A stretch of DNA of 64,000 nucleotides from an uncultured Flaviramulus sp. (GTDB lineage: Bacteria > Bacteroidota > Bacteroidia > Flavobacteriales > Flavobacteriaceae), in NCBI GenBank assembly GCA_947487155.1, contig CANKVS010000013.1, positions 1 to 64,000 of the forward strand, given 5' to 3'. The translations under genes and the position numbers were made by a program. Of this stretch, positions 25,473 through 32,955 are shown in pieces. Positions within the stretch are counted from its first letter, which is position 1. Each line of letters begins with the position of its first letter. Under the pieces are notes generated by a model. That model was not told where the DNA came from. It made no database searches and worked only from the letters and a program-made list of their open reading frames with translations.

Positions 25473-25900
25473 TTATTCTTCCTCATCAGAAGTTTGTTTA
25501 CTAGCTTCATCATCTAAAAATCTAGCATATTGTGTTTTTGCAATAAATTATACCATTGCAACACTTTTTTAATATCACTTGCATATACCCTATCTTCATC
25601 ATAATCTGGTAAAACATTAAAAAAGTATTCCTCTAATTTATCTTTACTTTCTTTAGACCCAACACTGGTTTGTTCTCCGTTTTCCTTTTCTTTTATATTA
25701 TTAAAAACTTGCTTTAAAGGTACTTCTTCAGTTAATGTGTAAATAGCAATTTCACTTAAAATGCTAACATTTTGTTGCACACTAACAGATAAACGTTTGT
25801 TATCAATTAACGATTCTGCTACAAAACCTCCTCTGGTTTGTGCTATTAATTTATATAAACCTGGTTTTCCACCAATTGCTAAAACTTTATCTAAACTCAT
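25473..25900 (-). CDS. DUF5606-like protein with a frameshifted acidic tail
   Basis: The uninterrupted frame (25514-25900) encodes 128 residues beginning MSLDKVLAIGGKPGLYKLIAQTRGGF, which I recognise as the flavobacterial DUF5606 type, and ends NMLDF at a TAG. In the -1 frame the sequence continues without interruption LDDEASKQTSDEEE to a TAA at 25473-25475, immediately before the terminator. Relatives, as I recall, end in such an acidic tail. The break lies at a run of five T bases, and six would restore the frame. So the gene has either lost one base, been misread there, or uses slippage at T-TTT before the stop. Function is unknown. def lies 56 bases upstream on the same strand. Confidence 0.65.
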
Positions 25901-25956
25901 ATATATTTCTTTTAGAAAGGGGCAAATATCATCCGTTTATTAATGTATTGCAAATA

Positions 25957-26547
25957 TTATCGTCTCTTTTTAATATTAGGAAAACGCATTCTATAATCTA
26001 CATTAATTTTTCCTTTAGATATATTCACAAGTCGACCTTTTATTAAACGTTTTTTTAAACTAGATAGTTTATCGGTAAACAATATACCTTCAATATGATC
26101 GTACTCGTGCTGTATGACTCTAGCTATTAATCCCTCAAATACTTCGGTATGTGGTTTAAAATTTTCATCAACATACTCAACAGTAATTTTTGGCTGCCTA
26201 AAAACATCTTCTCTTACATCTGGAATGCTTAAACACCCTTCATTAAATGCCCACTCATCGCCTTCTTCTTTAATTATTTTAGCATTAATAAATGTACGTT
26301 TAAAGTTTTTTAATGTGTTTTGTTCTTTTTCTGTAAGTGCTTCATCTTCTGAAAAAGGTGAGGTATCTACTAAAAATAATCGTATTGGTAATCCTATTTG
26401 TGGTGCTGCCAAACCTACACCAAAAGCATTATACATAGTTTCATACATATTCTCAAGAAGCGTATCTAAATTTGGATAATCCTTGGTAATATCTATACCT
26501 TTCTTTTTTAAAACGGGGTCACCGTATGCAACTATTGATAAAATCAT
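25957..26547 (-). CDS. def: Peptide deformylase
   Basis: A 196-residue metalloenzyme that removes the formyl group from the initiator methionine of new proteins. All three family motifs are present: GVGLAAPQIG near residue 45, EGCLSIP with the metal-binding cysteine near 115, and the HEYDH zinc/iron motif near 155. The length is normal for the type 1 enzyme. It lies downstream of ruvX on the same strand. Between them is a gap of about 90 bases with its own -7 element. Confidence 0.95.
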   Translation of the reverse strand: MILSIVAYGDPVLKKKGIDITKDYPNLDTLLENMYETMYNAFGVGLAAPQIGLPIRLFLVDTSPFSEDEALTEKEQNTLKNFKRTFINAKIIKEEGDEWAFNEGCLSIPDVREDVFRQPKITVEYVDENFKPHTEVFEGLIARVIQHEYDHIEGILFTDKLSSLKKRLIKGRLVNISKGKINVDYRMRFPNIKKRR

Positions 26548-26571
26548 AAATATAAATTGCTATTAATTTTG

Positions 26572-26579
26572 CAAAAATA
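26572..26579 (-). promoter_or_regulatory. -7 promoter element of def
   Basis: TATTTTTG on the minus strand, 24 bases before the def ATG at 26547. Confidence 0.4.
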
Positions 26580-26639
26580 CAATACTTATTAATGTATTTG
26601 TTTGAATTTGGGCTAAAATTTATGTGCTAACGATGAGCT

Positions 26640-27050
26640 CTATTTAGAGTATAAATAACTTTGAAGAATAAGAGTTGCACTAATCTCATCTACCAATGCT
26701 TTATTTTTACGTTGATTTTTTTTAAGACCACTATCAATCATTGTTTGAAATGCCATTTTAGATGTAAAACGTTCGTCAACACGTTGTATTGGTATATTAG
26801 GAAATTGATTTTGAAGTTGTTCTAAAAAGGGTTTAATTAAGGTTTCACTTTCTGAAGCAGTATTATCCATTTGTTTAGGTTCACCTACTAAAAATAGCTC
26901 TACCTCCTCTTTAGTAACATATTCTTTTAAGAAAGAAATAAGTTCTTTTGTATTAACAGTAGTCAATCCAGATGCGATAATTTGCAACTCATCCGTTACA
27001 GCTACCCCTGTTCTCTTCATTCCATAATCTATTGCTAAGATGCGCGCCAT
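26640..27050 (-). CDS. ruvX: RuvX/YqgF-family nuclease
   Basis: A 136-residue RNase H-fold protein. The first catalytic strand reads ARILAIDYGMKRTGVAVTDE with the aspartate, and a later segment reads IPIQRVDERFTSKMA. In bacteria this family acts on Holliday junctions or on the 5' leader of pre-16S rRNA. The family assignment is firm, but the exact substrate is not settled by sequence. It stands between the small secreted-protein gene and def. Confidence 0.9.
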   Translation of the reverse strand: MARILAIDYGMKRTGVAVTDELQIIASGLTTVNTKELISFLKEYVTKEEVELFLVGEPKQMDNTASESETLIKPFLEQLQNQFPNIPIQRVDERFTSKMAFQTMIDSGLKKNQRKNKALVDEISATLILQSYLYSK

Positions 27051-27085
27051 AAAATAATTTGTTCAAAAATAATGCAATAAAACAA

Positions 27086-27113
27086 AAAAGGCTGCCTTAA
27101 CAGACAACCTTTT
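27086..27113 (-). terminator. Hairpin after the small secreted-protein gene
   Basis: AAAAGGCTG (27086-27094) pairs with CAACCTTTT (27105-27113) with one internal mismatch. The minus strand then runs into a T run. Confidence 0.5.
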
Positions 27114-27142
27114 ATAGTTTAACTTCAATTATTAATAATAGC

Positions 27143-27457
27143 TTATGCTTTTTCATCTTTATTCATTTTAGGAAATACCAATTTAATATTATCAACATTT
27201 CTTAAACGATTTAAGTAGATTCTAATATCACTACTACTTTTAGCAATACTTTCTTTTACCTTATTGGCATCAAGAATTAAATCGTTACTATCAATACCCT
27301 TAGTAGAAACACTATCTAAAACAATAATTTTATTATCTTCTTTAGAAACAGAAACACTAGTAGTAGATACTTCAGTAATTACAGTTTCAGTACTTTGCGC
27401 ATTTGCAAAAGAAAAAGAAAGTAATAAAATAAATAATATGTAATAATTTGTTTTCAT
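27143..27457 (-). CDS. Small secreted protein of unknown function
   Basis: A 104-residue protein with a clear signal peptide (MKTNYYILFILLLSFSFANAQ). The mature part is rich in serine, threonine and valine, then becomes charged and helical (ANKVKESIAKSSSDIRIYLNRL) and ends in KMNKDEKA. There are no cysteines or recognisable domains. A promoter (-7 TATCTTTG at 27483-27490) and a 21-bp-phased pair of TG[CT]ATTTCA[AT]CT repeats (27580-27612) precede it in the gene's own orientation, so it may be under specific regulation. Confidence 0.65.
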   Translation of the reverse strand: MKTNYYILFILLLSFSFANAQSTETVITEVSTTSVSVSKEDNKIIVLDSVSTKGIDSNDLILDANKVKESIAKSSSDIRIYLNRLRNVDNIKLVFPKMNKDEKA

Positions 27458-27482
27458 TTTGACTTGGGTTATTTTGATGGTT

Positions 27483-27490
27483 CAAAGATA
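27483..27490 (-). promoter_or_regulatory. -7 promoter element of the small secreted-protein gene
   Basis: On the minus strand TATCTTTG is preceded after 22 bases by a TTG, close to the usual spacing, and lies 25 bases before the ATG. Confidence 0.5.
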
Positions 27491-27579
27491 CCAGCACTCT
27501 AAAGGTTTTGCACAAAAAAATAGTTGTAAACCTCTGTAAATTCGTTTATTAGAACACTGTATAATTTTTATCGACGAAT

Positions 27580-27632
27580 AGTTGAAATACATAATTTCAC
27601 AGATGAAATACAAAGTTTTATGCATTTCATCT
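27580..27632 (-). promoter_or_regulatory. Direct-repeat regulatory site, 21-bp phase, plus one inverted copy
   Basis: On the minus strand TGTATTTCATCT (27601-27612) and TGTATTTCAACT (27580-27591) lie exactly 21 bp apart. TGCATTTCATCT is also present on the plus strand at 27621-27632. The same 12-mer, in a pair with the same 21-bp phase, occurs before the choice-of-anchor L gene at 41794-41826. Two-turn phasing of short direct repeats is how LytTR-type regulators bind. The regulator is not in this window. Confidence 0.45.
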
Positions 27633-27763
27633 AAGTCTACATTAGACAAAAAGATAAAAAGCACAATTCTTCCTGTTAAAAACAATCATTTATTATGGAT
27701 ATTCTAGCAATAATCTAATCTATTATTATGAGCATTTAGTTCTCATTTTTAAATGATAGGTAC

Positions 27764-27771
27764 TATATTTG
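27764..27771 (+). promoter_or_regulatory. -7 promoter element of dapD
   Basis: TATATTTG lies 18 bases before the dapD ATG. Confidence 0.5.
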
Positions 27772-27789
27772 CTCAAAATTTAAACAACA

Positions 27790-28605
27790 ATGACACAATT
27801 ACAACAAACTATAGAAAACGCTTGGGAAGACAGAACGCTTTTAAATAATGAAGCTACAACAAAAGCGATAAGAGAAGTCGTTTCGTTATTAGATTCTGGC
27901 AAACTTCGTGTAGCAGAACCAATAGCAAACGGATGGCAAGTTAATGAATGGGTAAAAAAAGCAGTAGTTTTATATTTTCCAATCCAGAAAATGGAAACCA
28001 TAGAGTGCGGACCATTAGAGTTTCATGACAAAATTCCTTTAAAAACAGGTTATGCTGAAAAAGGCATACGTGTTGTTCCTCATGCTGTTGCAAGACATGG
28101 TGCTTATATTTCGGCAGGTACTATTTTAATGCCTAGTTATGTAAATATTGGAGCTTACGTAGATGAAGGTACTATGGTTGATACTTGGGCTACTGTTGGA
28201 AGTTGTGCTCAAATTGGTAAAAATGTACATTTATCTGGTGGTGTTGGCATTGGAGGTGTTTTAGAACCTTTGCAAGCTGCTCCTGTAATTATTGAAGATA
28301 ATGCCTTTATAGGTTCGCGTTGTATTGTTGTTGAAGGGGTTCGTGTGGAAACCGAAGCTGTTTTAGGTGCTGGTGTTACTTTAACTATGAGTACAAAAAT
28401 TATTGATGTTACTGGTAACGAGCCTGTTGAATATAAAGGGAGAGTTCCAGCGCGTTCGGTTGTAATTCCTGGTAGTTATGCTAAAGAATTCCCGTCTGGA
28501 ACCTATAACGTACCTTGTGCTTTAATTATTGGAAAACGTAAAGAGAGTACTAATAAAAAAACATCGCTTAATGATGCTTTGCGTGAGCATAGTGTTGCGG
28601 TTTAA
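27790..28605 (+). CDS. dapD: 2,3,4,5-tetrahydropyridine-2,6-dicarboxylate N-succinyltransferase
   Basis: A 271-residue enzyme of the diaminopimelate/lysine pathway that transfers succinyl from succinyl-CoA to tetrahydrodipicolinate. An N-terminal helical region (residues 1-95) precedes a left-handed beta helix with hexapeptide repeats (VNIGAYVDEGTMVDTWATVGSCAQIGKNV). The family loop GGVGIGGVLEPLQA and the C-terminal VIPGSYAKEFPSGTYNVPCALI are present. Length and order are normal. It is likely transcribed from its own promoter and followed by the glycan group after 40 bases. Confidence 0.96.
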   Translation: MTQLQQTIENAWEDRTLLNNEATTKAIREVVSLLDSGKLRVAEPIANGWQVNEWVKKAVVLYFPIQKMETIECGPLEFHDKIPLKTGYAEKGIRVVPHAVARHGAYISAGTILMPSYVNIGAYVDEGTMVDTWATVGSCAQIGKNVHLSGGVGIGGVLEPLQAAPVIIEDNAFIGSRCIVVEGVRVETEAVLGAGVTLTMSTKIIDVTGNEPVEYKGRVPARSVVIPGSYAKEFPSGTYNVPCALIIGKRKESTNKKTSLNDALREHSVAV

Positions 28606-28645
28606 CACCTGTTTAATTATTATTAAATAATAGAAATAATACATT

Positions 28646-29326
28646 ATGAAGATTATTATCCTTGCTGCAGGAATAGGTTCTAGATTAGGAAATCCGTTTC
28701 CTAAACCATTAACGCCTCTTAAAAATGGGAAGAGCATTATGAAAATGCAAACCGATAATATTGCTTCAAAATATAATATTGATGATATTAATGTGGTTGT
28801 AGGCTTTAAGAAAGATTTAATAATGGAACGTTTTCCAGAGTTAACTTATGTCTACAACCCATTTTTTGATAGAACTAATACATCAAAAAGTTTATTACAA
28901 GCTTTAAAAAAACATCGAGATAAATCTGTATTATGGTTTAATGGCGACGTTGTGTTTGATGAAAAAATATTGGATATACTAAACCCTTCAATTGAAGCAA
29001 ACGAATCATTTGTAGCTGTAAATACAAGCAAAGTTGCTGAAGAAGAAGTTAAATATACATTAAAAGATGGTTTTATAAATGAACTCTCTAAAACCGTAAA
29101 AAATGGACTTGGAGAAGCTGTAGGCATCAACTTTATAGCTTCTAAAGACATTCTTACTTTTATTAATAGATTAGAAGAATGTGATGCTAACGATTACTTT
29201 GAAAGAGGTTTAGAATTAGCCATAGAAAAAGATGGTTTAAAAATTAAAGCTATCGATATTTCCAAATATAACTGCATGGAAATAGATTTTATAGAGGATC
29301 TTGAAAATGTAAACAACATGCTGTAA
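28646..29326 (+). CDS. Sugar/polyol-phosphate nucleotidyltransferase (LicC-like)
   Basis: A 226-residue nucleotidyltransferase. The N-terminus IILAAGIGSRLGNPFPKPLTPL is the nucleotide-binding signature of the NTP-transferase fold. The metal-site strand reads LWFNGDVVFD, and the C-terminus EIDFIEDLENVN resembles the end of phosphocholine cytidylyltransferase LicC. It would make an NDP-activated alcohol or sugar. CDP-linked product is inferred from the next gene, a CDP-glycerol-type phosphotransferase whose ATG overlaps this stop by one base. The actual substrate (phosphocholine, glycerol phosphate or another) is not decidable. Confidence 0.75.
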   Translation: MKIIILAAGIGSRLGNPFPKPLTPLKNGKSIMKMQTDNIASKYNIDDINVVVGFKKDLIMERFPELTYVYNPFFDRTNTSKSLLQALKKHRDKSVLWFNGDVVFDEKILDILNPSIEANESFVAVNTSKVAEEEVKYTLKDGFINELSKTVKNGLGEAVGINFIASKDILTFINRLEECDANDYFERGLELAIEKDGLKIKAIDISKYNCMEIDFIEDLENVNNML

Positions 29327-30372
29327 TGAAGGCAATTCTTTTCTGCCAAAACAATTATGCTTTCGGTATTTTAGAACCTTTAAAACAGGCTTTAGAATCT
29401 AATAAAGATGAATACATTTGGTATATAAAAGAAAAAATTTATAACGATTTCCCTTACAAAATAGATAGCCATACCTCTAGAATATCAGATTTAGAAGCGT
29501 TTAAAAGTGATGTTATTTTTGTTCCTGGTAACGCAGTTCCTTATTATTTAAGAGGATTAAAAACTCAAATTTTTCATGGCTTAGCAGGTGAAAAAAAAGG
29601 GCATTTTAGAATTCGTCATTATTTCGATTTGTACCTAACCCAAGGACCTTACTTTACCAATAAGTTTAATGAGTTAAAAGCCATTCATAAAAATTTTGAT
29701 GTTATTGAAACAGGATGGCCAAAATTAGATATTTACGGAAAAGACAAAACTAAATACAATAACTATAAGGTTGAATTATTAAAAACGCATAAAGCAAAAA
29801 AGGTAATTCTTTATGCACCTACATTTTCGCCTAAATTAACCTCTGCTCCGTTTTTAATTAACCAAATAAAAGAACTAGCAAGCAACCCAAATTATGTTAT
29901 TCTTTTAAAATTTCATCCTTTAATGGCAACGGAATGGTTAAATACATATAGAAAATTAGCTAACTCCATTTCAAACATTATTTTTCAAGAAGAAAAAAAT
30001 ATTATTAAGTTTTTACTCATTTCAGATATTTTAGTAAGCGACACATCATCCGTTATTTATGAGTTTATTTTATTAAACAAACCTGTAATAACCTTTAATA
30101 GTATTTCAGAAAATATTAATTGGGAAGATGCTAAAACCTATAATAACTTAGCAACATTAGTAGAAAAGAATTTAGATAAAGATCCTTTCGCAGAATCTAG
30201 AACATACATAAACGCACAGTTTCACCCATATACCGATGGAAAATCTGCACAACGTATGGTTGAAGCTACTAGACAGTATATTAAAGAAAACGGTGTGTCC
30301 GAAAAAAGAAAAATTTCATTTTTAAGACGATTAAAAATTCATTCTATTTTTGGTAAACCAAGTAAGCTATAA
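29326..30372 (+). CDS. CDP-glycerol glycerophosphotransferase-family protein (TagB/TagF-like)
   Basis: A 348-residue GT-B-like enzyme. Family landmarks are FHGLAGEKKG (the HG motif of the N-terminal domain), ILYAPTFSP, LLKFHPL, and DILVSDTSSVIYEFILLNKPVITF, which is the acceptor/donor-site block of the TagB/TagF family. In Gram-positive bacteria these enzymes add glycerol phosphate or ribitol phosphate to teichoic acids. In Gram-negatives similar enzymes decorate capsule or lipopolysaccharide. It overlaps the nucleotidyltransferase by one base and precedes a glycosyltransferase by 11 bases. Its donor is presumably the product of the upstream enzyme. Confidence 0.85.
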   Translation: MKAILFCQNNYAFGILEPLKQALESNKDEYIWYIKEKIYNDFPYKIDSHTSRISDLEAFKSDVIFVPGNAVPYYLRGLKTQIFHGLAGEKKGHFRIRHYFDLYLTQGPYFTNKFNELKAIHKNFDVIETGWPKLDIYGKDKTKYNNYKVELLKTHKAKKVILYAPTFSPKLTSAPFLINQIKELASNPNYVILLKFHPLMATEWLNTYRKLANSISNIIFQEEKNIIKFLLISDILVSDTSSVIYEFILLNKPVITFNSISENINWEDAKTYNNLATLVEKNLDKDPFAESRTYINAQFHPYTDGKSAQRMVEATRQYIKENGVSEKRKISFLRRLKIHSIFGKPSKL

Positions 30373-30383
30373 CTACATTTAAA

Positions 30384-31154
30384 TTGAACAAAAACAAATC
30401 GAAAATATCTGCATTAATGATTACTTATAACGAGGTAAATCATATTAACGATGTTATAGAAAATATCGATTTTGCAGACGAAATTATAGTTATTGACTCT
30501 TTTAGTACTGATGGCACGTTAAAAAAACTAGAAGCATTTCCGCAGGTAAGCGTTATAAAACGCAAATTTAAAAACTTTGCAGACCAACGCAATTTTGCTA
30601 TTGAGCAAGCTAATTACGAATGGATTTTATTTATTGATGCCGACGAACGTATTACACCAGAACTAAAAAAAGAACTATTAAATACAGTTAATAGCAACAC
30701 TCTGGTCACTGGTTTTATGTTTAAACGAAAAGTATTTTTTAATAACAAGGTGATTAATTATAGTGGTTTTCAAACAGATACTACGTATCGCTTATTTAAA
30801 AATGGCTGTGTTAAATATAAAGAGGATAGAATTGTACACGAAATGCCTATAATTAAAGGAGAATCTGCTATTTTAAAAAACAAAATGCTACATTATTCTA
30901 TTACCGATGCTCAAAATTACAAGGATAAAATGGTGCATTATGCAAAATTAAAGGCTTTAGAACTCTTTAATAAAGGCAAAAGCGCCTCTATTTTTCATTT
31001 TATTTTTAGACCCTTTTATAAGTTTATTACTAACTATATTTTTAGGTTAGGTTTTTTAGATGGCAAAGCGGGATTTCAATTATCCTATTTTAGTGCTTAT
31101 GGTGTGTATTATAGATATTGCGAATTAAAACGATTAAATTCACTTCCAAAATAA
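30384..31154 (+). CDS. Family 2 glycosyltransferase (WaaE/KdtX-like)
   Basis: A 256-residue GT-A glycosyltransferase. The TTG at 30384 is used as start because the first beta strand (KISALMITYNEVNHI) would be cut by the next ATG at 30417. Motifs are DEIIVIDSFSTDGTL, FADQRNFAIEQANYEWILFIDADERIT with the metal-binding DAD, and KEDRIVHEMP. The pattern matches the group that includes WaaE/KdtX beta-1,4-glucosyltransferases of lipopolysaccharide core. Its 3' end overlaps the convergent Kdo-kinase-like gene by 15 bases. Confidence 0.85.
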   Translation: MNKNKSKISALMITYNEVNHINDVIENIDFADEIIVIDSFSTDGTLKKLEAFPQVSVIKRKFKNFADQRNFAIEQANYEWILFIDADERITPELKKELLNTVNSNTLVTGFMFKRKVFFNNKVINYSGFQTDTTYRLFKNGCVKYKEDRIVHEMPIIKGESAILKNKMLHYSITDAQNYKDKMVHYAKLKALELFNKGKSASIFHFIFRPFYKFITNYIFRLGFLDGKAGFQLSYFSAYGVYYRYCELKRLNSLPK

Positions 31155-31895
31155 AAGTGTCTTTTTCAATCGTTTTCTTCGATGGAATTTTTCTTGAAAA
31201 GCTTCAGTTTCTGCCCACATTAAATTAAAAACCTTATCGTAGCTTTCTCCTATACATTTTGCATATTCGTCACTCATCACTTCAACCATTGATTTATGAA
31301 TGGTTAGCCTTGAAAAATTCTTTATTCGGGTTTCAAAATCTAAAGATTCAAATCTCATTCTATTTAAATCAACTAAATAAAAATTATAGTCATCACCATT
31401 CTTTTTAATCAATGTATTTCCTGGTGAATGATCTAAAAAAAGAATTCCTTTTTCATGTAAATTATATGTAAATCTTGTAAATGCTCTTAAAATAGTATCG
31501 TAATTGGGGTAATTAAAATCTGTTGTAAGCTCTCTATAAGTAAGGTCGCTGTTTAATTGCTCGCTTATATAAAAGCTTTTTTTAAAGAATAAAGGCGAAG
31601 AAAACTCATAATAGCCAACTGGTGCTGGTGTACCAATATTAAAGTCTATTAACTTATTAGCATACTCAAAAGATCGTTGTGCTTTACTCTTTCTAAAAAA
31701 ATTATAGACTATTTTGTTTATTAAATTTGGGACTTTAAACGACTTAACATTAATAACCGTTCCGTCAGGTAAATTAAATAGTTTTAATTTATTCCTTGAA
31801 TCTTTAATAGCGTTTCCTGTGCTATCAAAATTATTGATATAAGTATCAATATCAGCCTCAAATTCATTGTATTTACTATGAAACACTTTCTTCAT
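31140..31895 (-). CDS. Kdo/lipopolysaccharide kinase-like protein
   Basis: A 251-residue protein with a eukaryote-like kinase fold of the lipopolysaccharide kinase (Kdo kinase/WaaP) group. The catalytic loop is LDHSPGN (Asp155, Asn160) and the metal-binding motif is LVDLNR (Asp176). A conserved N-lobe lysine is not obvious, though several lysines lie near residues 47-60. Family members phosphorylate Kdo or heptose in the inner core. Its position converging on the glycosyltransferase, with overlapping 3' ends, and next to the phosphotransferase group, supports a role in core modification. Acceptor unknown. Confidence 0.75.
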   Translation of the reverse strand: MKKVFHSKYNEFEADIDTYINNFDSTGNAIKDSRNKLKLFNLPDGTVINVKSFKVPNLINKIVYNFFRKSKAQRSFEYANKLIDFNIGTPAPVGYYEFSSPLFFKKSFYISEQLNSDLTYRELTTDFNYPNYDTILRAFTRFTYNLHEKGILFLDHSPGNTLIKKNGDDYNFYLVDLNRMRFESLDFETRIKNFSRLTIHKSMVEVMSDEYAKCIGESYDKVFNLMWAETEAFQEKFHRRKRLKKTLLFWK

Positions 31896-31938
31896 TCGGC
31901 AATATTACAAAGTTTTAGACAATGTAGAAAACTAATAT

Positions 31939-31946
31939 TAAATTTG
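31939..31946 (+). promoter_or_regulatory. -7 promoter element of tsaC
   Basis: TAAATTTG, 16 bases before the tsaC ATG at 31963. Confidence 0.45.
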
Positions 31947-31962
31947 CCAATAAAGTAAATTT

Positions 31963-32523
31963 ATGCAAACCGAGATAAACAACGCTTTTAAAATCCTAAA
32001 AGAAGGAGGGCTCATACTCTACCCCACAGATACTGTTTGGGGAATTGGTTGCGATGCGTCTAATGCCGAAGCTGTTAAAAAAGTATACAAATTAAAGCAA
32101 CGAGAAGACTCTAAAGCACTTATATGTTTAGTTACTGACGACAGAATGCTAAAAAAACATGTAAAAAACATACCCGATGCGGCTTATAGTATTATTGATG
32201 TTTCAGAAAAACCAATTACTATAATTTACGATGATGCCCAAAATTTAGCACCAAATTTAATTGCTGAAGATAATACTATTGCCATTAGAATTCCCGATGA
32301 TGAATTTTGCTATCAATTATCGCGAAAACTTAATAGTGCGTTGGTTTCAACTTCGGCTAATATTAGTGGGCAACCTACGCCAAAAAGCTATAAAGAAATA
32401 GCTCCTGCTATTTTAAAAGGTGTAGACTATGTTGTAAATTTGCATCACGAAAAAATCTGTGATAAGCCATCTTCAATCATTAAGTTGAGTAATAATGGTA
32501 TTGTCCAAATAATCCGGAAATAA
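31963..32523 (+). CDS. tsaC: L-threonylcarbamoyladenylate synthase (TsaC/Sua5/YrdC family)
   Basis: A 186-residue enzyme that makes threonylcarbamoyl-AMP for the t6A37 modification of tRNAs that read ANN codons. Motifs present are LKEGGLILYPTDTVWGIGCDA (threonine and ATP site), KLKQREDSKALICLV, IAIRIPD and STSANISGQPTPKS. This is the single-domain TsaC size without a Sua5 C-terminal domain. The gene ends eight bases before the left inverted repeat of the GxxExxY cassette. Confidence 0.92.
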   Translation: MQTEINNAFKILKEGGLILYPTDTVWGIGCDASNAEAVKKVYKLKQREDSKALICLVTDDRMLKKHVKNIPDAAYSIIDVSEKPITIIYDDAQNLAPNLIAEDNTIAIRIPDDEFCYQLSRKLNSALVSTSANISGQPTPKSYKEIAPAILKGVDYVVNLHHEKICDKPSSIIKLSNNGIVQIIRK

Positions 32524-32530
32524 AAAAGCA

Positions 32531-32946
32531 GCCACGAATTCACGAATATTTATGTCTAATATTATTTATAAAGATGAAAGTTACTCCATTGTTGGAGTAC
32601 TTTTTGACGTTTATAACAATTTGGGCAGCGGTTTTTCGGAAATCGTGTATAAAGATGCTTTAGAATACGAATTCAAAAAGTTAAATATTCCTTTTGAACG
32701 AGAAAAAGAATTTAATGTATCTTATAAAGACACCATATTAAAACACAGGTTTTATGCAGATTTTGTGGTTTTTGATAAAATTATTTTAGAAGTAAAACCA
32801 ACAGAGAACTTACATGATAAACATATTGCACAATGTCTAAATTATTTAAAAGTATCAAACTATAAATTAGCAATATTAGCAAACTTTCATAGAGACTTAC
32901 TAGATCATAAAAGAATTGTTTTATAAAACATTCGTGAATTCGTGGC
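32531..32946. mobile_element. GxxExxY cassette bounded by perfect 17-bp inverted repeats
   Basis: GCCACGAATTCACGAAT (32531-32547) and its exact reverse complement (32930-32946) bracket a single gene, giving a 416-bp unit set cleanly between tsaC and the CCA-adding enzyme. The left repeat ends four bases before the gene's ATG. The right repeat starts three bases after its stop. No transposase is encoded and I see no clear target-site duplication (flanks AAAAAAGCA and AAAAAAAAT). GxxExxY genes are known from many genomes in scattered, cassette-like contexts. That the unit moves is inference. Confidence 0.6.
32552..32926 (+). CDS. GxxExxY family protein
   Basis: A 124-residue protein of the GxxExxY family. 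The name motif is GFSEIVY at residues 28-34 (after NNLGS). The rest follows the family: YKDALEYEFKKLNIPFEREKEF, then HRFYADFVVFDKIILEVKPTE, with a D...E.K pattern reminiscent of restriction-like PD-(D/E)xK folds, and CLNYLKVSNYKLAILANF. No role has been firmly established for the family to my knowledge. A nuclease is a reasonable guess from the D-x-E-x-K spacing. It is the only gene inside the inverted-repeat unit. Confidence 0.85.
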   Translation: MSNIIYKDESYSIVGVLFDVYNNLGSGFSEIVYKDALEYEFKKLNIPFEREKEFNVSYKDTILKHRFYADFVVFDKIILEVKPTENLHDKHIAQCLNYLKVSNYKLAILANFHRDLLDHKRIVL

Positions 32947-32955
32947 AAAAAAAAT

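Larger units (their letters stand above)
27458..27789. other. Divergent intergenic region between a secreted-protein gene and dapD
   Basis: 332 bases with no convincing gene. It contains the -7 element TATCTTTG on the minus strand (27483-27490), the repeat pair at 27580-27612, an oppositely oriented exact TGCATTTCATCT at 27621-27632 and the dapD -7 element at 27764-27771. Confidence 0.6.

Noticed and set aside
27482..27685. A 67-codon minus-strand frame in the intergenic region before dapD
   Set aside because: It overlaps the promoter and the phased repeat pair of the downstream secreted-protein gene and its composition is unlike a protein.
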